Positions 1 to 10,107 of a stretch of DNA of 64,000 nucleotides are shown here, one piece after another. Within the stretch, counting starts at the first letter, position 1; each line of letters begins with the position of its first letter. Source of the DNA: Branchipolynoe longqiensis. Taxonomy: Eukaryota > Annelida > Polychaeta > Phyllodocida > Polynoidae. Location of the stretch: NCBI GenBank assembly GCA_030323885.1, contig JASIRB010003768.1, positions 62,001 through 126,000 of the forward strand, given 5' to 3'. The notes under the pieces were generated by a model. That model searched no databases, was not told the DNA's origin, and saw only the letters and a list, made by a program, of their open reading frames with translations. The position numbers and the translations under genes were made by a program.

Positions 1-653
1 TTTGCCTTTTATAGTGGGTACAGCACATGTTTGGACCGTCCTACTCGTCCCATCTCTCCTCTAGGACTGGCCTACCCAGTAACTATATAAGGAGCGTAGT
101 CACACACTCTCGCCACTCTACTCCCAGACATCAAGGCGTCAACATCTCCAAGTCAGTTAGGCCTGAAACCTGATCTGGCTAGTTTCAGTATGGGATGGAT
201 TCAACTTGCTGAGCTTCTACAATATGGATCAATGGACATTAGGAGGATTAGTGACTGTGGTGGCTGCCTTTTCACACATCACTGCTGGTTAGGCTGACAT
301 GTACATCCATCATCAACTGAGAGACTATACCTGTATGGTTGGCGACGGCTCACAGACAATGGATCATCTATATCTATCAACTCCTCAAGGCAACTGAGAC
401 ATAGAAGAAGCACCAAGAGACTGAGTGTATCTATCATCCATATGGACTACACAGACAGTTGTGAGTGTAATATTATACCATTGAGAATTTATATGTAACT
501 GTACACTTTGTAATTGAGAATATATGTTATAAGTACATATATGTGTATCATTATTTGTCTTCTTTACTAAGAATAGAAGATGTTCCGAATTCTCTTTTCT
601 CCTCACTATATTAGCTAGTCTATAAGATTAGGCATTAGTTATTATACGTGACA
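1..653. other. AT-rich non-coding stretch, possible LTR remnant
   Basis: No convincing ORF. A TATA-like box (TATATAA, 84-90) and a TGACA-type end just before the microsatellite (about 648-653) would fit the 3' part of an LTR entering from outside the window, but no partner LTR, PBS or PPT is visible, so this is a weak inference. Confidence 0.25.
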
Positions 654-700
654 GTATGTATGTATGTATGTATGTATGTATGTATGTATGTATGTATGTA

Positions 701-733
<33 letters not shown>

Positions 734-895
734 TTGTATGTATGTATGTATGTATGTATGTATGTATGTATGTATGTATGTATGTACGTACGTACGTACG
801 TATGTATGTACGTATGTATGTATGTACGTATGTATGTATGTATGTATGTATGTATGTATGTATGTATGTATGTATGCATGTATGTATGTATGTAT
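654..895. repeat. (TATG)n microsatellite with TG and TACG variants
   Basis: About 240 bp of uninterrupted TATG repeat, with an internal TG run (about 700-718) and CG-containing variants (TACG, about 784-830). It abuts the terminal repeat of the YR retrotransposon, which fits insertion next to simple sequence. ORFs predicted here on both strands (Tyr-Val-Cys-Met and His-Thr-Tyr-Ile repeats) are artefacts. Confidence 0.97.
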
Positions 896-976
896 ATTAT
901 TTATATTCTTATGGACAGACAAGGACACAAGGATATTAGTGGATGAGAATAACTCTGGCTGAACCACTAAAGGCCC
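896..976 (-). repeat. B2 split direct repeat (3' terminus of YR element)
   Basis: 81 bp nearly identical to 1229-1310. Shared landmarks include TATTCTTA, GGACAGACAAGGACACAAGG and CTCTGGCTGAA. Forms the 3' end of the minus-strand element. About 40 bp (977-1018) separate it from A2. Confidence 0.85.
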
Positions 977-1018
977 CTCCGTTTATTAACAATAGTCAAA
1001 GCAAACAGTACAGGAAAT

Positions 1019-1228
1019 AAGTCAAATTTCCCACCGAATGGAGGCCTGATAGAGGCTGCGCTGCCTAAAGTCACCCCCCCCCCCCCCCGGGGAGCTTCCA
1101 CCTGATTGAATGATCACCCGAGGCTCACAGGGCCCCAGCCAGAAGAGTGCAGGCGGCACAGCGCCCACCAGCCTTTCGGTGGTAGGCAATATTAAGGCCT
1201 TGCAGCCTAAAGAATATGAGCATAACAC
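1019..1228 (-). repeat. A2 split direct repeat of YR element
   Basis: About 210 bp matching 5413-5615 in the same orientation (landmarks AAGTCAAATTTC, GGAGCTTCCACCTGATTG, GGCTCACAGGGCCCCAGC, ATATGAGCATAACAC). Differs by scattered substitutions and an expanded poly-C tract (1073-1088). Confidence 0.88.
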
Positions 1229-1310
1229 ATTATTTATATTCTTACGGACAGACAAGGACACAAGGATATTAGTTGGATGAGAATATCTCTGGCTGAAACT
1301 CTAAAGGCCC
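1229..1310 (-). repeat. B1 split direct repeat of YR element
   Basis: 82-bp partner of B2, lying between the recombinase ORF and A2 with no gap to A2. The B1-A2 junction is the internal copy of the joined element ends. Confidence 0.85.
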
Positions 1311-1329
1311 AAACCCACCCAAGTAGAGA

Positions 1330-2138
1330 TTACCTCAGCCCCCCTGACAACATAGCTGCTACCCTTATATCAGACGCAAGTCTCCGCTTGAGAGGCGCTT
1401 GCAGGTATTCAAACACAGCGTCCGACTTCCAGTCCACCCTCTCATTTATCTCCAGGATGGATGCTCCACATCTTAGAAAGGTAGCCCCGCCTCTGTGCAA
1501 GCTATGGGTAGTAGATTCCCCAGGGTGGAGTCCAGCCCGAGTACATAGCAACTTCAGCGATCCCAGATAGAAACTGTAAGGCATAGGGATCGAGCCTCCC
1601 TGACGCGGGATCCTGAAAGCTTCATTGTCTGGTGGCGAGGCTATATCGCCAAAGTGCCTACGCACCCAGTACACCGCACACAATGCCGGGTTCATTATGT
1701 AGGGCACTGGGATAAGATGCGTCCTTTCGCGATACTGTATTGTTTTAGATTTTCTTACCCTGACCATCATCCCCCACCTGTAGAAGGTGAAGTCCGCTCT
1801 GAGTAATGACGAGTCCGAGTGTGACACATGGCACTTCCTTAACAGTGCCCGAAATGGGATGGCTGCGCACAGGGCCACGTGGCCCGACGTTAGAGCCATT
1901 AGGGAGAACAGTTTTACCAAATGATGAGGCAGTAGCGGAGGTCCTTGCTTAGGGGTGTTCCCCAAAGATCTTCTAATACCGGAGATACCGTGTCTGCAAA
2001 CACCTCACAGAATTCCAGGTAGGCTTTAACCTGGACCGAGCGTGTTTGTTTGGTTGCATCAGCGTAGTGTGCGTCCTCGAACTCCCCACACTCCCTCCAC
2101 AATTTTGACCAGTCTGAATCAAGAACGAAATAGATCAT
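1330..2138 (-). pseudogene. Tyrosine recombinase of YR retrotransposon, frameshifted
   Basis: Two overlapping ORFs (2138-1914 and 1965-1330) together resemble a DIRS-order tyrosine recombinase, which would integrate the circular cDNA. Visible catalytic-box features are an N-terminal Arg-rich box (ALLRKC), a THSLHRGGA box and a C-terminal nucleophile motif (DWKSDAVFEYL, Tyr near the end). The family's box is HSxRRGG, so the HxxR arginine is replaced by His here. The codon CAC (reverse complement of 1495-1497) is what CpG deamination of CGC would give. A frame break lies near 1914-1965. The gene is therefore very likely inactive. It sits last in the element, next to B1. Confidence 0.82.
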
Positions 2139-3542
2139 GGCAACACATGGCCCATGCTACATCAACATCCCTCACATGGGCTATACTTTTGAATTCATTT
2201 AGTCTGCTCAGGCTGTCGCATATTACATTATTCCTGGTGTTAATGTAGACTGACTGCACATCAAAATTAAAATTGATCGAGCTCCAAAATATTAGGTGTA
2301 ACCATGCCATAGTTGTTTTGTTTCTGCTTCTACCAGAGTTTAAGGCCGCTCTAACTTGCATATTGTCCGTGACAAATACGACGGTATTATTCTCCCATAA
2401 GTGACCCCACCGGCGGACCCCCGCCAATATTGGCCACAATTCCAGGACATTGCTGTTGTCCGTTTTACAACCGGCGTCTTTCACCCCCCTCAAAATGATG
2501 GCCAAGTCAAACTTGGAGTGTTTTAGCTTCGCTGAAGTGGAAGGCTCCTGCGAGCCAATCATTGTCGTGTGTTGCCCCGAACACGAATAGCGACGCGTCA
2601 CTGTAGACCGATATGCATGGTTCGGATGATTGAATGATTCTGGCTTTCCCATTAAATGTAGCTGCAAACTCCAGCCACCACCGTAGGTCCAACCGGAAAT
2701 CTTCATTGAGTCTTACTTTATGATCCCTACTTCGCACAGAGGCGACGAGATCGTAACCCTGCGCGATAAGGTGCGACCCCCGGGGACTACTTTACAACAA
2801 TGGACGAGTACACCCGCGAGGCTCTCTAACTCACGTTTTGTCGCTTTCCTGCAGCGCAGGAAAAGTCTGAGGTGATCCTGTAACTTCAAGAGCTTGTCTA
2901 GAGGGAGCCTTAGCTCCATGTTAACTGAGTCTACCTCTATTCCTAGGAACCTAGCTATCTGTTTCGGGTAGATTAATTTCTTAAAACTTACATAGAAGCC
3001 AAGCCAGCGCAAGATCGCCACCAGGATCAGCTGGCCCTCTCTGCACTCTATCTCCGTCCGAGCGACGACGCAGAAATCGTCTAGGTAGTTAATGCACTCT
3101 GAGTGCCCCTCGCGTACCATGCATCTAACTATGAAGTCACTCATTTTCGAAAATACGTACGGGCTCCTGCTAAGACCCATGCAGAGGCGATTATCTAGGA
3201 GGAAAACGGTTTCCCCCCGAAGTTCCTTGCTAGGCCCTGGCGCTCTCTGCAGGCTGGGTGGATATTGATCACCCGATACGCATTACTAATATCAGCAATG
3301 GCACAGTAATCCCCCTCTTGCAGTATATTAGTTACGGACTCCACCGAGTTATAACTGAAATTGGCCCGACAACCCTGCGCATTGTCATTGACACAGTTGC
3401 CAGTCGGGCTCGAACAGTCTACAATCGCCTGAAAGTCGTTGTTACCTTTCGGAACACTACCCAGAGCATGTATACAGGTACAAGGTTCACCAACAATTGT
3501 CAGAATATGTGCATCAATTTCTAGCTGTAAGCGACCCGACAT
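2119..3542 (-). pseudogene. Reverse transcriptase / RNase H of YR retrotransposon, frameshifted
   Basis: Spread over four reading-frame blocks. 3542-3195 carries RT palm motif A (AIADISNAYR). 3180-2713 carries motif C (YLDDF) and the downstream FLGIEVD segment typical of DIRS-order RTs. 2737-2507 holds the start of RNase H (VYSDASLFVFGA) and 2706-2119 the rest of RNase H plus linker. In this order RT and RNase H are fused and are followed by the YR. At least three frameshifts separate the blocks, so no full-length protein is made. The final block overlaps the start of the recombinase region, as is common in compact YR elements. Confidence 0.85.
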
Positions 3543-3783
3543 GCCACACCGATCTCACCTTTAGTTATAGAACCATAGTTATCGTTATGATAGCTGCTGT
3601 CACATTCAATATTAATTAATCTGAAACCGAAACAAGCCCCCCGGAGAATATAGTTTCAATCGGGGTCTACGTCACCATGACAGAAACATTCCGCATATAC
3701 CCGACATGGTTTTATTTGGGCAGTTACACCTTCTATCAAATATGTACAGCTACAACAACCGGTCATACAATCTTGAAAAACGT

Positions 3784-4293
3784 CTATGAAGCGCTCGCAC
3801 CGAGTGTGCGCGCCACTATTACCAATAGTGTACAAATCAAACCAGGCACGTCTTTGTTATGGTTACGCCCTAGCACCCGGAACCAGTCATCATTGCGTTC
3901 CTTCAGGTCCAGGTGAGTGACACCAAAGTGCCCTGAGATGCGGCCACCTAGGTAGCCCGGACTGATCGGGGTCGTTGTTTTCAAATTGCTGTTGCTTCCT
4001 CCATGTTTGGCAGGCTCAGTCACGAGATCCCTGCCAACTTGAAACTCCCCAGTTTCTACATGATCAATAACCCCCCCCCCCCCCCACTCGGGAGGGCGCC
4101 GATGCCCCCGCCCGCTAATCCCTGCCTCAGAAGTCCTGGGCGGTCCGGTGCTGCGGCCAGCACCGAAACCGCTCTCATCACACACGTTGCTTGTCATGCG
4201 GGCCTTGCCTGTGTTGGTAGCACCTTGACGCGACACGGTCCCCTCTATGAGATCGCTGTCAACACACCCTTCCCCCTGCCCGCGACAACGCAA
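3784..4293 (-). CDS. Unassigned ORF between Gag and RT of the YR element
   Basis: A 169-aa open frame, rich in Gly, Arg and Ser, lying after the zinc-knuckle region and before the RT palm. Position suggests a Gag-RT linker or protease-like spacer, but I see no protease signature (no DTG/DSG) and cannot assign a function. 3543-3783 has no recognisable motif. Confidence 0.3.
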   Translation of the reverse strand: MRCRGQGEGCVDSDLIEGTVSRQGATNTGKARMTSNVCDESGFGAGRSTGPPRTSEAGISGRGHRRPPEWGGGGVIDHVETGEFQVGRDLVTEPAKHGGSNSNLKTTTPISPGYLGGRISGHFGVTHLDLKERNDDWFRVLGRNHNKDVPGLICTLLVIVARTLGASAS

Positions 4294-4301
4294 TGGCTCA
4301 A

Positions 4302-5279
4302 GTCAATCCTTTTTCTTTGGACAGTCATCTATGACATGGCTTTTACTCTTACAAGATAAACAATGGTGGGCCCACTCACAACTGTCTTTGTTGTAATTAT
4401 GGCCAAAGCAGACCCCCTTTCACCTTATTCACGCCACTCCTGACCGTCTCGGTGCTAGATCTTGCCATGCTAACACAGGTTTTCCTTCCTGCCTTGTGTG
4501 AATGTGAATTGTCCATATTAAAGTGCAACAATGACAGGCCGTTATCCCCCATTTTGAATGCGTGAACTCCCTTTTCCTTTGCCTTGTCTCGCACTGCCTC
4601 ATTGTAGCCCCGATAGGCCTCATCTATGTAATTGTTAGTAGTAGAGTGCATTGTCATGTCGCCAAATGTCCCACATAACCCTTCAGTTCATCGACATCCA
4701 TATTCATCTTGGTCACTCTCTTGATGCCCCACATGAGTCCTGCATACAGCAGCTCATTGAAAGTTAAGCGCCTCACATGCTTCTTTACCTTCGTAAAACG
4801 TTCAAGCGAAAACGTACTTTTCTTCTTCCTCCTACGTCTCCTGCGCTCATGGCTGCTGTCCTTGGAATCCGTTGAGTCTGACGATGATGATGACAGGGAA
4901 GAATCCCCAGAACTTTCCCACGAATCACTGGTCTTGGCCTCCGTCCTCTTGCTAGATTTCTTTTTCTTCTTAGACTTAGATTTTCTCCCCTTCGACAGCT
5001 TGGTCACCGCCGTTCTGCCTGCTCCTCTGCCGCAATCTCCTTGTCCAACGCAGCCTTCAGCTCCGCTTTCTGATGTGAAAGCACTTGGGCTTCCAGCATC
5101 CTCCTCAGCTCCAGTTCCTCCGCATCGGGTCCAACTTTAACCGGTACGACCCGTGAGGAAGTTTGTTTCACTTCACCGACATCTGACAACGCCAGTCTCA
5201 GCATACTGTCCACGGTACCCTCATCGGTACTTTCTGTCCCCACCTTTACAATTCTACTGCTGACCTTAGTCTTCACCAC
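4302..5279 (-). pseudogene. Gag-like protein of YR element with Cys/His zinc-knuckle
   Basis: Three frame blocks. 5279-5004 is an acidic/coiled-coil-like N-terminus. 5007-4654 is a very Lys/Ser-rich basic segment followed by a folded-looking part (RRLTFNELLYAGLMWG). 4657-4397 is the next segment. Shifting one frame after a G-run near 4411-4415 reads a Cys/His cluster (VCFGHN..C..H..C..C..H..C, about 4415-4305) like the zinc fingers ending DIRS/Ngaro Gag proteins. Gag would form the nucleocapsid particle. The frame changes imply at least two indels. Confidence 0.6.
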
Positions 5280-5412
5280 TTTGCACTTACTCCCATGTGG
5301 AGGCTCATGCTCATCCCCACACGCCTGGCACTATGTCTAGTCCCATAACTAGACTGCTGCAGCGACCTGCGTCTGTGTGGAAGTAGTGGAGCGTCTGCGG
5401 CATGTCCTTACT

Positions 5413-5615
5413 AAGTCAAATTTCTGACCGAATGAAGGCCGGATAGAGGCCGCGCCGCCCGAAGTCGCCTCCCCCAGGGAGCTTCCACCTGATTGGATGC
5501 TCGCCCGAGGCTCACAGGGCCCCAGCTGGGCGAGTGCAGGCGGCACAGCGCCCACCAGCCCATCAGTGGTAGGCGATATTAAGGCCCTGCAGCCTAAATA
5601 ATATGAGCATAACAC
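5413..5615 (-). repeat. A1 split direct repeat (5' terminus of YR element)
   Basis: 203 bp partner of A2 (1019-1228), same orientation. In transcription direction it starts the element and probably carries its promoter. No TATA box is obvious. Confidence 0.85.
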
Positions 5616-5684
5616 GTTATACAATATGAAATGACCGAATGAAATGACCATCCGTCTCCAGTTTTGGGAGATTGGGAGATCCAA

Positions 5685-5968
5685 ACCCATGAGTTTGTGG
5701 GTTCGAATCCTGGTCGAGTCAAACCAATGACGTAAAAATTGATACTTGTCGCTTCCTAGTCTTGTGCTCGGCAATATTAGGATAGGGCAAGAACTGCTTG
5801 GCTCAGTGTCAGGATAATGTGACTGAGTGCGATATCAGGTCATGGTGATGACAGCCTGGTATCCCAGTGGGGCAGCACTATAAAGTCGCAATGAGTGCAC
5901 ACTGTCACAAGTCAGTACCTGTCCCGATATGACCTTAGATGTTGCTAGGATGTAAAACAGCAACAAAC
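5685..5968 (+). mobile_element. tRNA-derived SINE, 5'-truncated copy
   Basis: Contains a pol III B-box (GGGTTCGAATCC at about 5699-5710) followed by the family body (TCGAGTCAAACCAATGACGT, then a region ending in a CAACAAAC tail). Matches the reverse complement of 13472-13808 and the copies near 9.7, 11.0, 17.5 and 17.7 kb. The A-box half of the tRNA-like head is degraded here. Confidence 0.8.
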
Positions 5969-7178
5969 ATCGATCTGAGCCGGTTTAACGCGCGTGTCTG
6001 AACACAGCTAGTTCGCCTTATCTAAGTCGGCCTAATGTTGTATGTGTGAACACGCCTTTAGATGAGGTGAACTAGTTGAGGCGACTTTCGCCTCAAGGCA
6101 TGTGTGAACGGGGATTCAGGAACATTGTAAAGTCTACAGCAATGCTGAATTACACTAACTAACACAAGCCTATGTAGATGCATAAAGCGCGTGCAACCAC
6201 CAAACCAGATTCAGAAGAACTTACTCACCTTCGCTTCAACATCATGTGGACTGCAGAAGTAAATAGTTTGTTTGTAAGGACAACAGACCAAGGGTGCATC
6301 TGGGCCATGGGGCAACATGCATTACGACCCAAACTAATTTATAAGCGAGACGTAACAGGCATAACTATAAGTGAGATCAATTACATTCCTTTAAAAACTG
6401 TAAGAAAGCTCAATGCCTGGAAGTAGCCTAACTGCAAAATCAGTCAAATGAATATAAAATATTGAAGAACTAATTTATTAAATATGCGATCCCTATAAAT
6501 TATAATTAGGTAGTCCGAACTGTTTTTTTAATTCAATGGTGGAATATTATAATTTACATATTTACACAGATCTTTTCAATCTGATTCCAGTGATACAGAA
6601 CATATGTAGATCATTTGAATAGTTCTGAAGTTAAAGTTGCATAGTCCGATGGTTTTGAATTTCTGTATTTTTTCTGAGGTAAATATATTAGATCGATCAC
6701 TAGTATCTACTTTACATTAGTTCCAAGTTACTTGTCTTTTAAATGGTAAACTTTTGAGATATTTTGAGTGCAAACATGGAAAATTAGTTTTGGCAAGCTT
6801 GCCAAAACTCTGACACCACAGACTTCTACAGCAACAGGTTCTGTTAAATTGACTCAGTGTTGCCTTCTATGCAGAAACAAATACTTAATAAGTGCATCAG
6901 TATCTAAGTTAGATATGTAAAATCAAATTTAGATAATTGGTTTGGTTTTGAAAATTTGATATTTCATCAGACTATGCAGCTTTAAGATCTTATTAATATT
7001 AAGTTTTTTTGCCATGATTTGTTCACAATTTCAAATTAGGGAAATACAGGGTCTTTAAGGTCCTACATGGAAGCCATTTTGCAAATGACCTACCCAATAT
7101 TGAAACACCCCACCACTGTCTCCAGTACTAATAACAGGCTCACTTTTTTTGCCGACATTTATCTTCATTATTCTCTCA
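5969..7178. other. Gene-free AT-rich DNA with a MITE-like fragment
   Basis: No recognisable gene. 6008-6120 resembles the inside and end of a MITE (motifs TGTGTGAACACGCC and GGCATGTGTGAACGGGG, similar to the element at 47753-48347). An 82-codon ORF at 6178-6426 has no familiar features. Confidence 0.5.
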
Positions 7179-7215
7179 GAACCCCAATTAAGTCTGATGC
7201 ACTTAATTGGGGTTC
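7179..7215. repeat. Perfect 15-bp hairpin
   Basis: GAACCCCAATTAAGT (7179-7193) and its exact reverse complement (7201-7215) around a 7-nt loop. Function unknown. Could be a small foldback or MITE remnant. Confidence 0.8.
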
Positions 7216-7448
7216 ATTGGTGTATAAATATATATATAACATATGTGATATATAACACATTATGCGAGTATAAAGGCACGAAAGGCAATTAATTCCTTGT
7301 TATTATATAGGTCTATAATATGTTGAGTATGTATTATATATAATATACATAATATATAATATGTATAATATTGTAGTGGTCTGCACTGACCTCTCAGGCA
7401 AGTAACCACATAGACAGGTAGGCGTGGGGAGTGTCTTGATATCAGGGA

Positions 7449-7521
7449 GCTTAGGTGGTGTAATGGTTAGCACACTGGCCTGGAATGCAAAGAGATGTGG
7501 GTTCGAGTCCCGCTCTAGGCG
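7449..7521 (+). tRNA. tRNA-like sequence inside LTR 1 of the TRIM-like element
   Basis: 73 nt fold as a tRNA: 7-bp acceptor stem (GCTTAGG with TCTAGGC), 4-bp D stem (GTGT/GCAC), GGGTTCGAGTCCC T-arm, discriminator G. The loop would give anticodon GGA (Ser-type) with U33, but the anticodon stem has two mismatches and there is no long class II variable arm. It is more likely a pol III promoter-bearing tRNA relic than a working tRNA. Confidence 0.5.
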
Positions 7522-7768
7522 CAATATTTCCCATTTTCATCATCCCCATGACACTGGTGCCGTGACCAGGATCCTGTACAAGCTTTGCGCTGTATGGTTG
7601 TTGAACCTACCCTGTGTATGTATGTGTTAGTGCATTGCCTGTTTGTATGTAATTGTAAGCATTACAAGACTTACAATTCCAGGGGGACGAGTGTAGTGGT
7701 CTGCACTGACCTCTCAGGCAAGTAACCACATAGACAGGTAGGCATGGGGAGTGTCTTGATATCAGGGA

Positions 7769-7841
7769 GCCTAGGTGGTGCAATGTTTAGCACACTGGCC
7801 CGGAATGCAAAGAGATGTGGGTTCGAGTCCCGCTCTAGGCG
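7769..7841 (+). tRNA. tRNA-like sequence inside LTR 2 of the TRIM-like element
   Basis: Duplicate of 7449-7521 carried by the second LTR. The acceptor stem is better here (GCCTAGG), but the A-box has TTTAG for GTTAG. B-box GGGTTCGAGTCCC is intact. Confidence 0.45.
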
Positions 7842-8158
7842 CAATATTTCCCATTTTCATCTCCCCCATGACAATATATACAAAATATATATAATATAGT
7901 CAATAGAACCTGTCTTCAGTGCTATATATATCCTATATATATATTCTATATATTGTATAAGGGTCTGCAGGTATTGTAATACCTCAGGGAGTTTGACGCC
8001 CCTGCCCTGCAGAGTTGTAAACCACTGCCTTGTGGTACAGGTTCTTGACAGAACCGAAGGCTAAGGGAGCAAACCCTAAACAGAAAACCATGTCACTGTG
8101 GCAGCATTAAGGGTGGTTGATGTATGGAACTCCCACCATCTCCCGACCAGCCACTGCA

Positions 8159-8371
8159 GGGACAAATAGTTTTGCACCTGTCTGGACATGTTCTTGCTGG
8201 TGTGAAACTTCTATTTTCTCCCCGAGAGAGTGCCGCTGGTAACTTGCAAAAGCCAGCAGCACTTCAACACTTTTGCAGGCAGCTTTCATAAAATGAAATT
8301 AGCTGCAGTCAAGTAATGAAAGCAGTCTTTGTCGCATCGCGACTGACAGCATGATGATGATGATGATGAAT
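8159..8371 (+). repeat. Dispersed repeat R2, copy a, with (GAT)n tail
   Basis: Shares about 200 bp with 12431-12654 (landmarks TGTTCTTGCTGGTGTGAAAC, GAGAGTGCCGCTGGTAACTT, CACTTTTGCAGGCAGCTTTC), and both copies end in CAGCATGATGATGATGAT. A simple-sequence tail shared by copies suggests a retroposed SINE-like unit. The 5' limit is unclear, and 7950-8158 may belong to it. Confidence 0.65.
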
Positions 8372-8957
8372 TTAATGTTAAACTTGCCAACTTCATCAAT
8401 TTCCAATTTCAATAATGAAACCTGTAAAAAATAACATGTATAAAAACCAAAACTATTGTTCTATTTGTCCTATCACTCTCTACTCTGCAATAACCAGAAT
8501 TAAAAGTTTTACGTGCTGGCCTCATTTCTAAATGATCAATAATTGAACTAAAAATATAAAAACCTGTATTTTGGATTGCAAATACAAATTAAAAGTGTCT
8601 AAAACCAAAAATATTGATTTAATTAATCTTTAAATATTCACTGTACCGAAAGTAATGGTTGGATCTTCCCCAAATTTGACACACTATTTAGTATTAGGTT
8701 ATATATTCTGTGATATACACCAATAGACATCAATGTCAGATACATGTTTCTGGGTCGTTCTCAAAAGTTGTGTACCAATACTGTGACATCAGTACCACAA
8801 AATCAAAATGCTGTCAAAGTACTATGTAAAAGCTTCCTCAATGCGTATGTGGGTCGTTCTCAGAAACTGTGTACCACTTGAGGTAGTCTACTTGAAATGC
8901 ATATATATCAAAGAAACCCATTATTGGAGACAACCAATCAAAGCACTTGATTCGCCG
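8372..8957. other. Gene-free AT-rich DNA
   Basis: No recognisable coding or structural feature beyond an imperfect repeat of a GGGTCGTTCTCA.AA.TGTGTACCA motif at about 8751-8780 and 8849-8875. Confidence 0.5.
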
Positions 8958-9027
8958 TGGGGGGACGGGGGATTTGAACCCCCAACTCCACACCCTAAAC
9001 TATAGAACCCACATATAGTTTCCCCTC
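8958..9027 (-). tRNA. tRNA-like pseudogene or SINE head
   Basis: On the minus strand a strong T-arm/B-box (GGGGGTTCAAATCCCCC) pairs its 3' flank (GTCCCCC) with GAGGGGA about 60 nt upstream, and a CTAT/ATAG D-like stem is present. The anticodon arm does not pair. Best read as a tRNA pseudogene or the head of another SINE family. Confidence 0.35.
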
Positions 9028-9718
9028 TCAGTTCAGGCTATTTGTAGTGAACATTACTATTAGTACTAGCAAGGAGTCTTATAAGGATGACAAAGCGAGG
9101 CTGTTTAAGGCTCTTCTATCGTGCAATTTATACAAATACGACTACCATATTGGAAGTGTGATAAGCCTATTATGATTATCGCCCACACAAGACTATATCA
9201 TTATCAATAATAATGATTATTTTCTAGCTCATTTTTTTTTACCAGATTACAAAATATATATTAGGTGATTATTCTAGTCAATTGACATTGTTTTTCCTTC
9301 ATGACTTTATCGTTCTTATGGTTTTTGTTATAATTTAATTATAATAGTCTTTCTTCTTTATAATATTTTATTATTTTTCTTCTCATTATTTGTTATCAGT
9401 TAATTTGTGTTATTTTCATTGGTTTATTTGTATTTTCATTATTATTCTCATGATTTTTGGTATTACCTATATGCTTGTCAAACTAGTTGGTGGTAGTAAT
9501 CTTTCTCTGCTTGCATGCTAAGCAAATGTCCATTACTGAAGTTAAAGGATGTACAGATTCCTGATGTCTCTTCTTATTTTTAGAATGCTGACTACTGCAC
9601 TGCTGTCACTAACAAACTAATTTGGCTTGGATATATACAATTGAAACTGATGCTACGGAAATAAAGATACCAGATACTGAATGACATTATTTGAAGGCTA
9701 TGGCTATATTACGGCTTT
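9028..9718. other. Gene-free AT-rich DNA
   Basis: T-rich, with no ORF or repeat structure that I can support. Confidence 0.5.
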
Positions 9719-9905
9719 GTTTGTTGTTGTTTTACGTCCTAGCAACATCTAAGGTCATATCAGGACGGGTACCGACTTGTGACAGCGACTTTATAGTGCT
9801 GCCCCACTGGAAGACCAGGCCGCCAGCACCATGACCTGATATCCCACTCAGTCACATTATCCTGACACTGAGGCAACCAGTCTTTATCCTATCCTAATAA
9901 TGCCA
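9719..9905 (-). mobile_element. tRNA-derived SINE, 3' part
   Basis: Minus-strand 3' body and tail of the SINE (on the + strand it starts TTTGTTTGTTGTTGTTTTAC followed by the CCTAGCAACATCTAAGGTCA block). Truncated before the tRNA-like head. Confidence 0.8.
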
Positions 9906-10107
9906 CTATATTACGGCAGCTGTAAATATAGCTACATGCGATGTGCTTTGGTAATTGTATGGCACATTTGCCATCCATATGTTCCCACATACATATGGTG
10001 CACCATGTCGGCACAGGGCATCCCGCCAACACCAGTATGCATAGAACTAATACCGGTATACTTCTGAATCCCCTGATAACTTGTTTTTATTATGGAGAGC
10101 GGGCACA

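Larger units (their letters stand above)
896..5615 (-). mobile_element. Ngaro/PAT-like tyrosine-recombinase (YR) retrotransposon, decayed
   Basis: Minus-strand element. Order in transcription direction: A1 repeat (5413-5615), Gag-like region with zinc knuckle (5279-4302), RT and RNase H (3542-2119), tyrosine recombinase (2138-1330), B1 (1229-1310), A2 (1019-1228), B2 (896-976). A1-ORFs-B1A2-B2 split direct repeats are diagnostic of Ngaro/PAT-type DIRS-order elements, which replicate through a circular junction and integrate with a YR instead of a DDE integrase. B1 directly abuts A2 (1229/1228), as expected if that junction copies the joined termini, so the element ends can be read as 5615 and 896. 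All coding regions carry frameshifts. Family-level naming (Ngaro versus PAT) would need a phylogeny. Confidence 0.85.
7372..7873 (+). mobile_element. TRIM-like miniature LTR retrotransposon with tRNA-like LTRs
   Basis: Two 182-bp direct repeats (7372-7553 and 7692-7873), both TG...CA, flank only 138 bp of non-coding sequence. The internal part begins CTGGTGCCGTGACC (7554 on), a plausible primer-binding site, and ends AGGGGGACGAG (7681-7691), a plausible polypurine tract, directly before the second LTR. Flanks are AT-rich, and a 4-bp ATAT target duplication is possible but not provable. It encodes no protein, so it would need a helper gypsy or BEL element. The LTRs differ by only a handful of substitutions, suggesting fairly recent insertion. 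Confidence 0.72.

Noticed and set aside
628..967. Long ORFs on both strands over the TATG repeat
   Set aside because: Period-4 simple sequence leaves frames open. The products are low-complexity.
1022..1261. 79-aa minus-strand ORF
   Set aside because: Lies within the A2/B1 non-coding repeats. The similar 141-aa ORF at 5349-5774 in A1 has the same cause.
6178..6426. 82-aa ORF as a host gene
   Set aside because: No recognisable motif, no promoter or splice context, AT-rich surroundings. Left as unassigned.
7449..7521. Functional serine tRNA
   Set aside because: Anticodon stem mismatches, no class II variable arm, and location inside duplicated LTRs argue for a tRNA relic.
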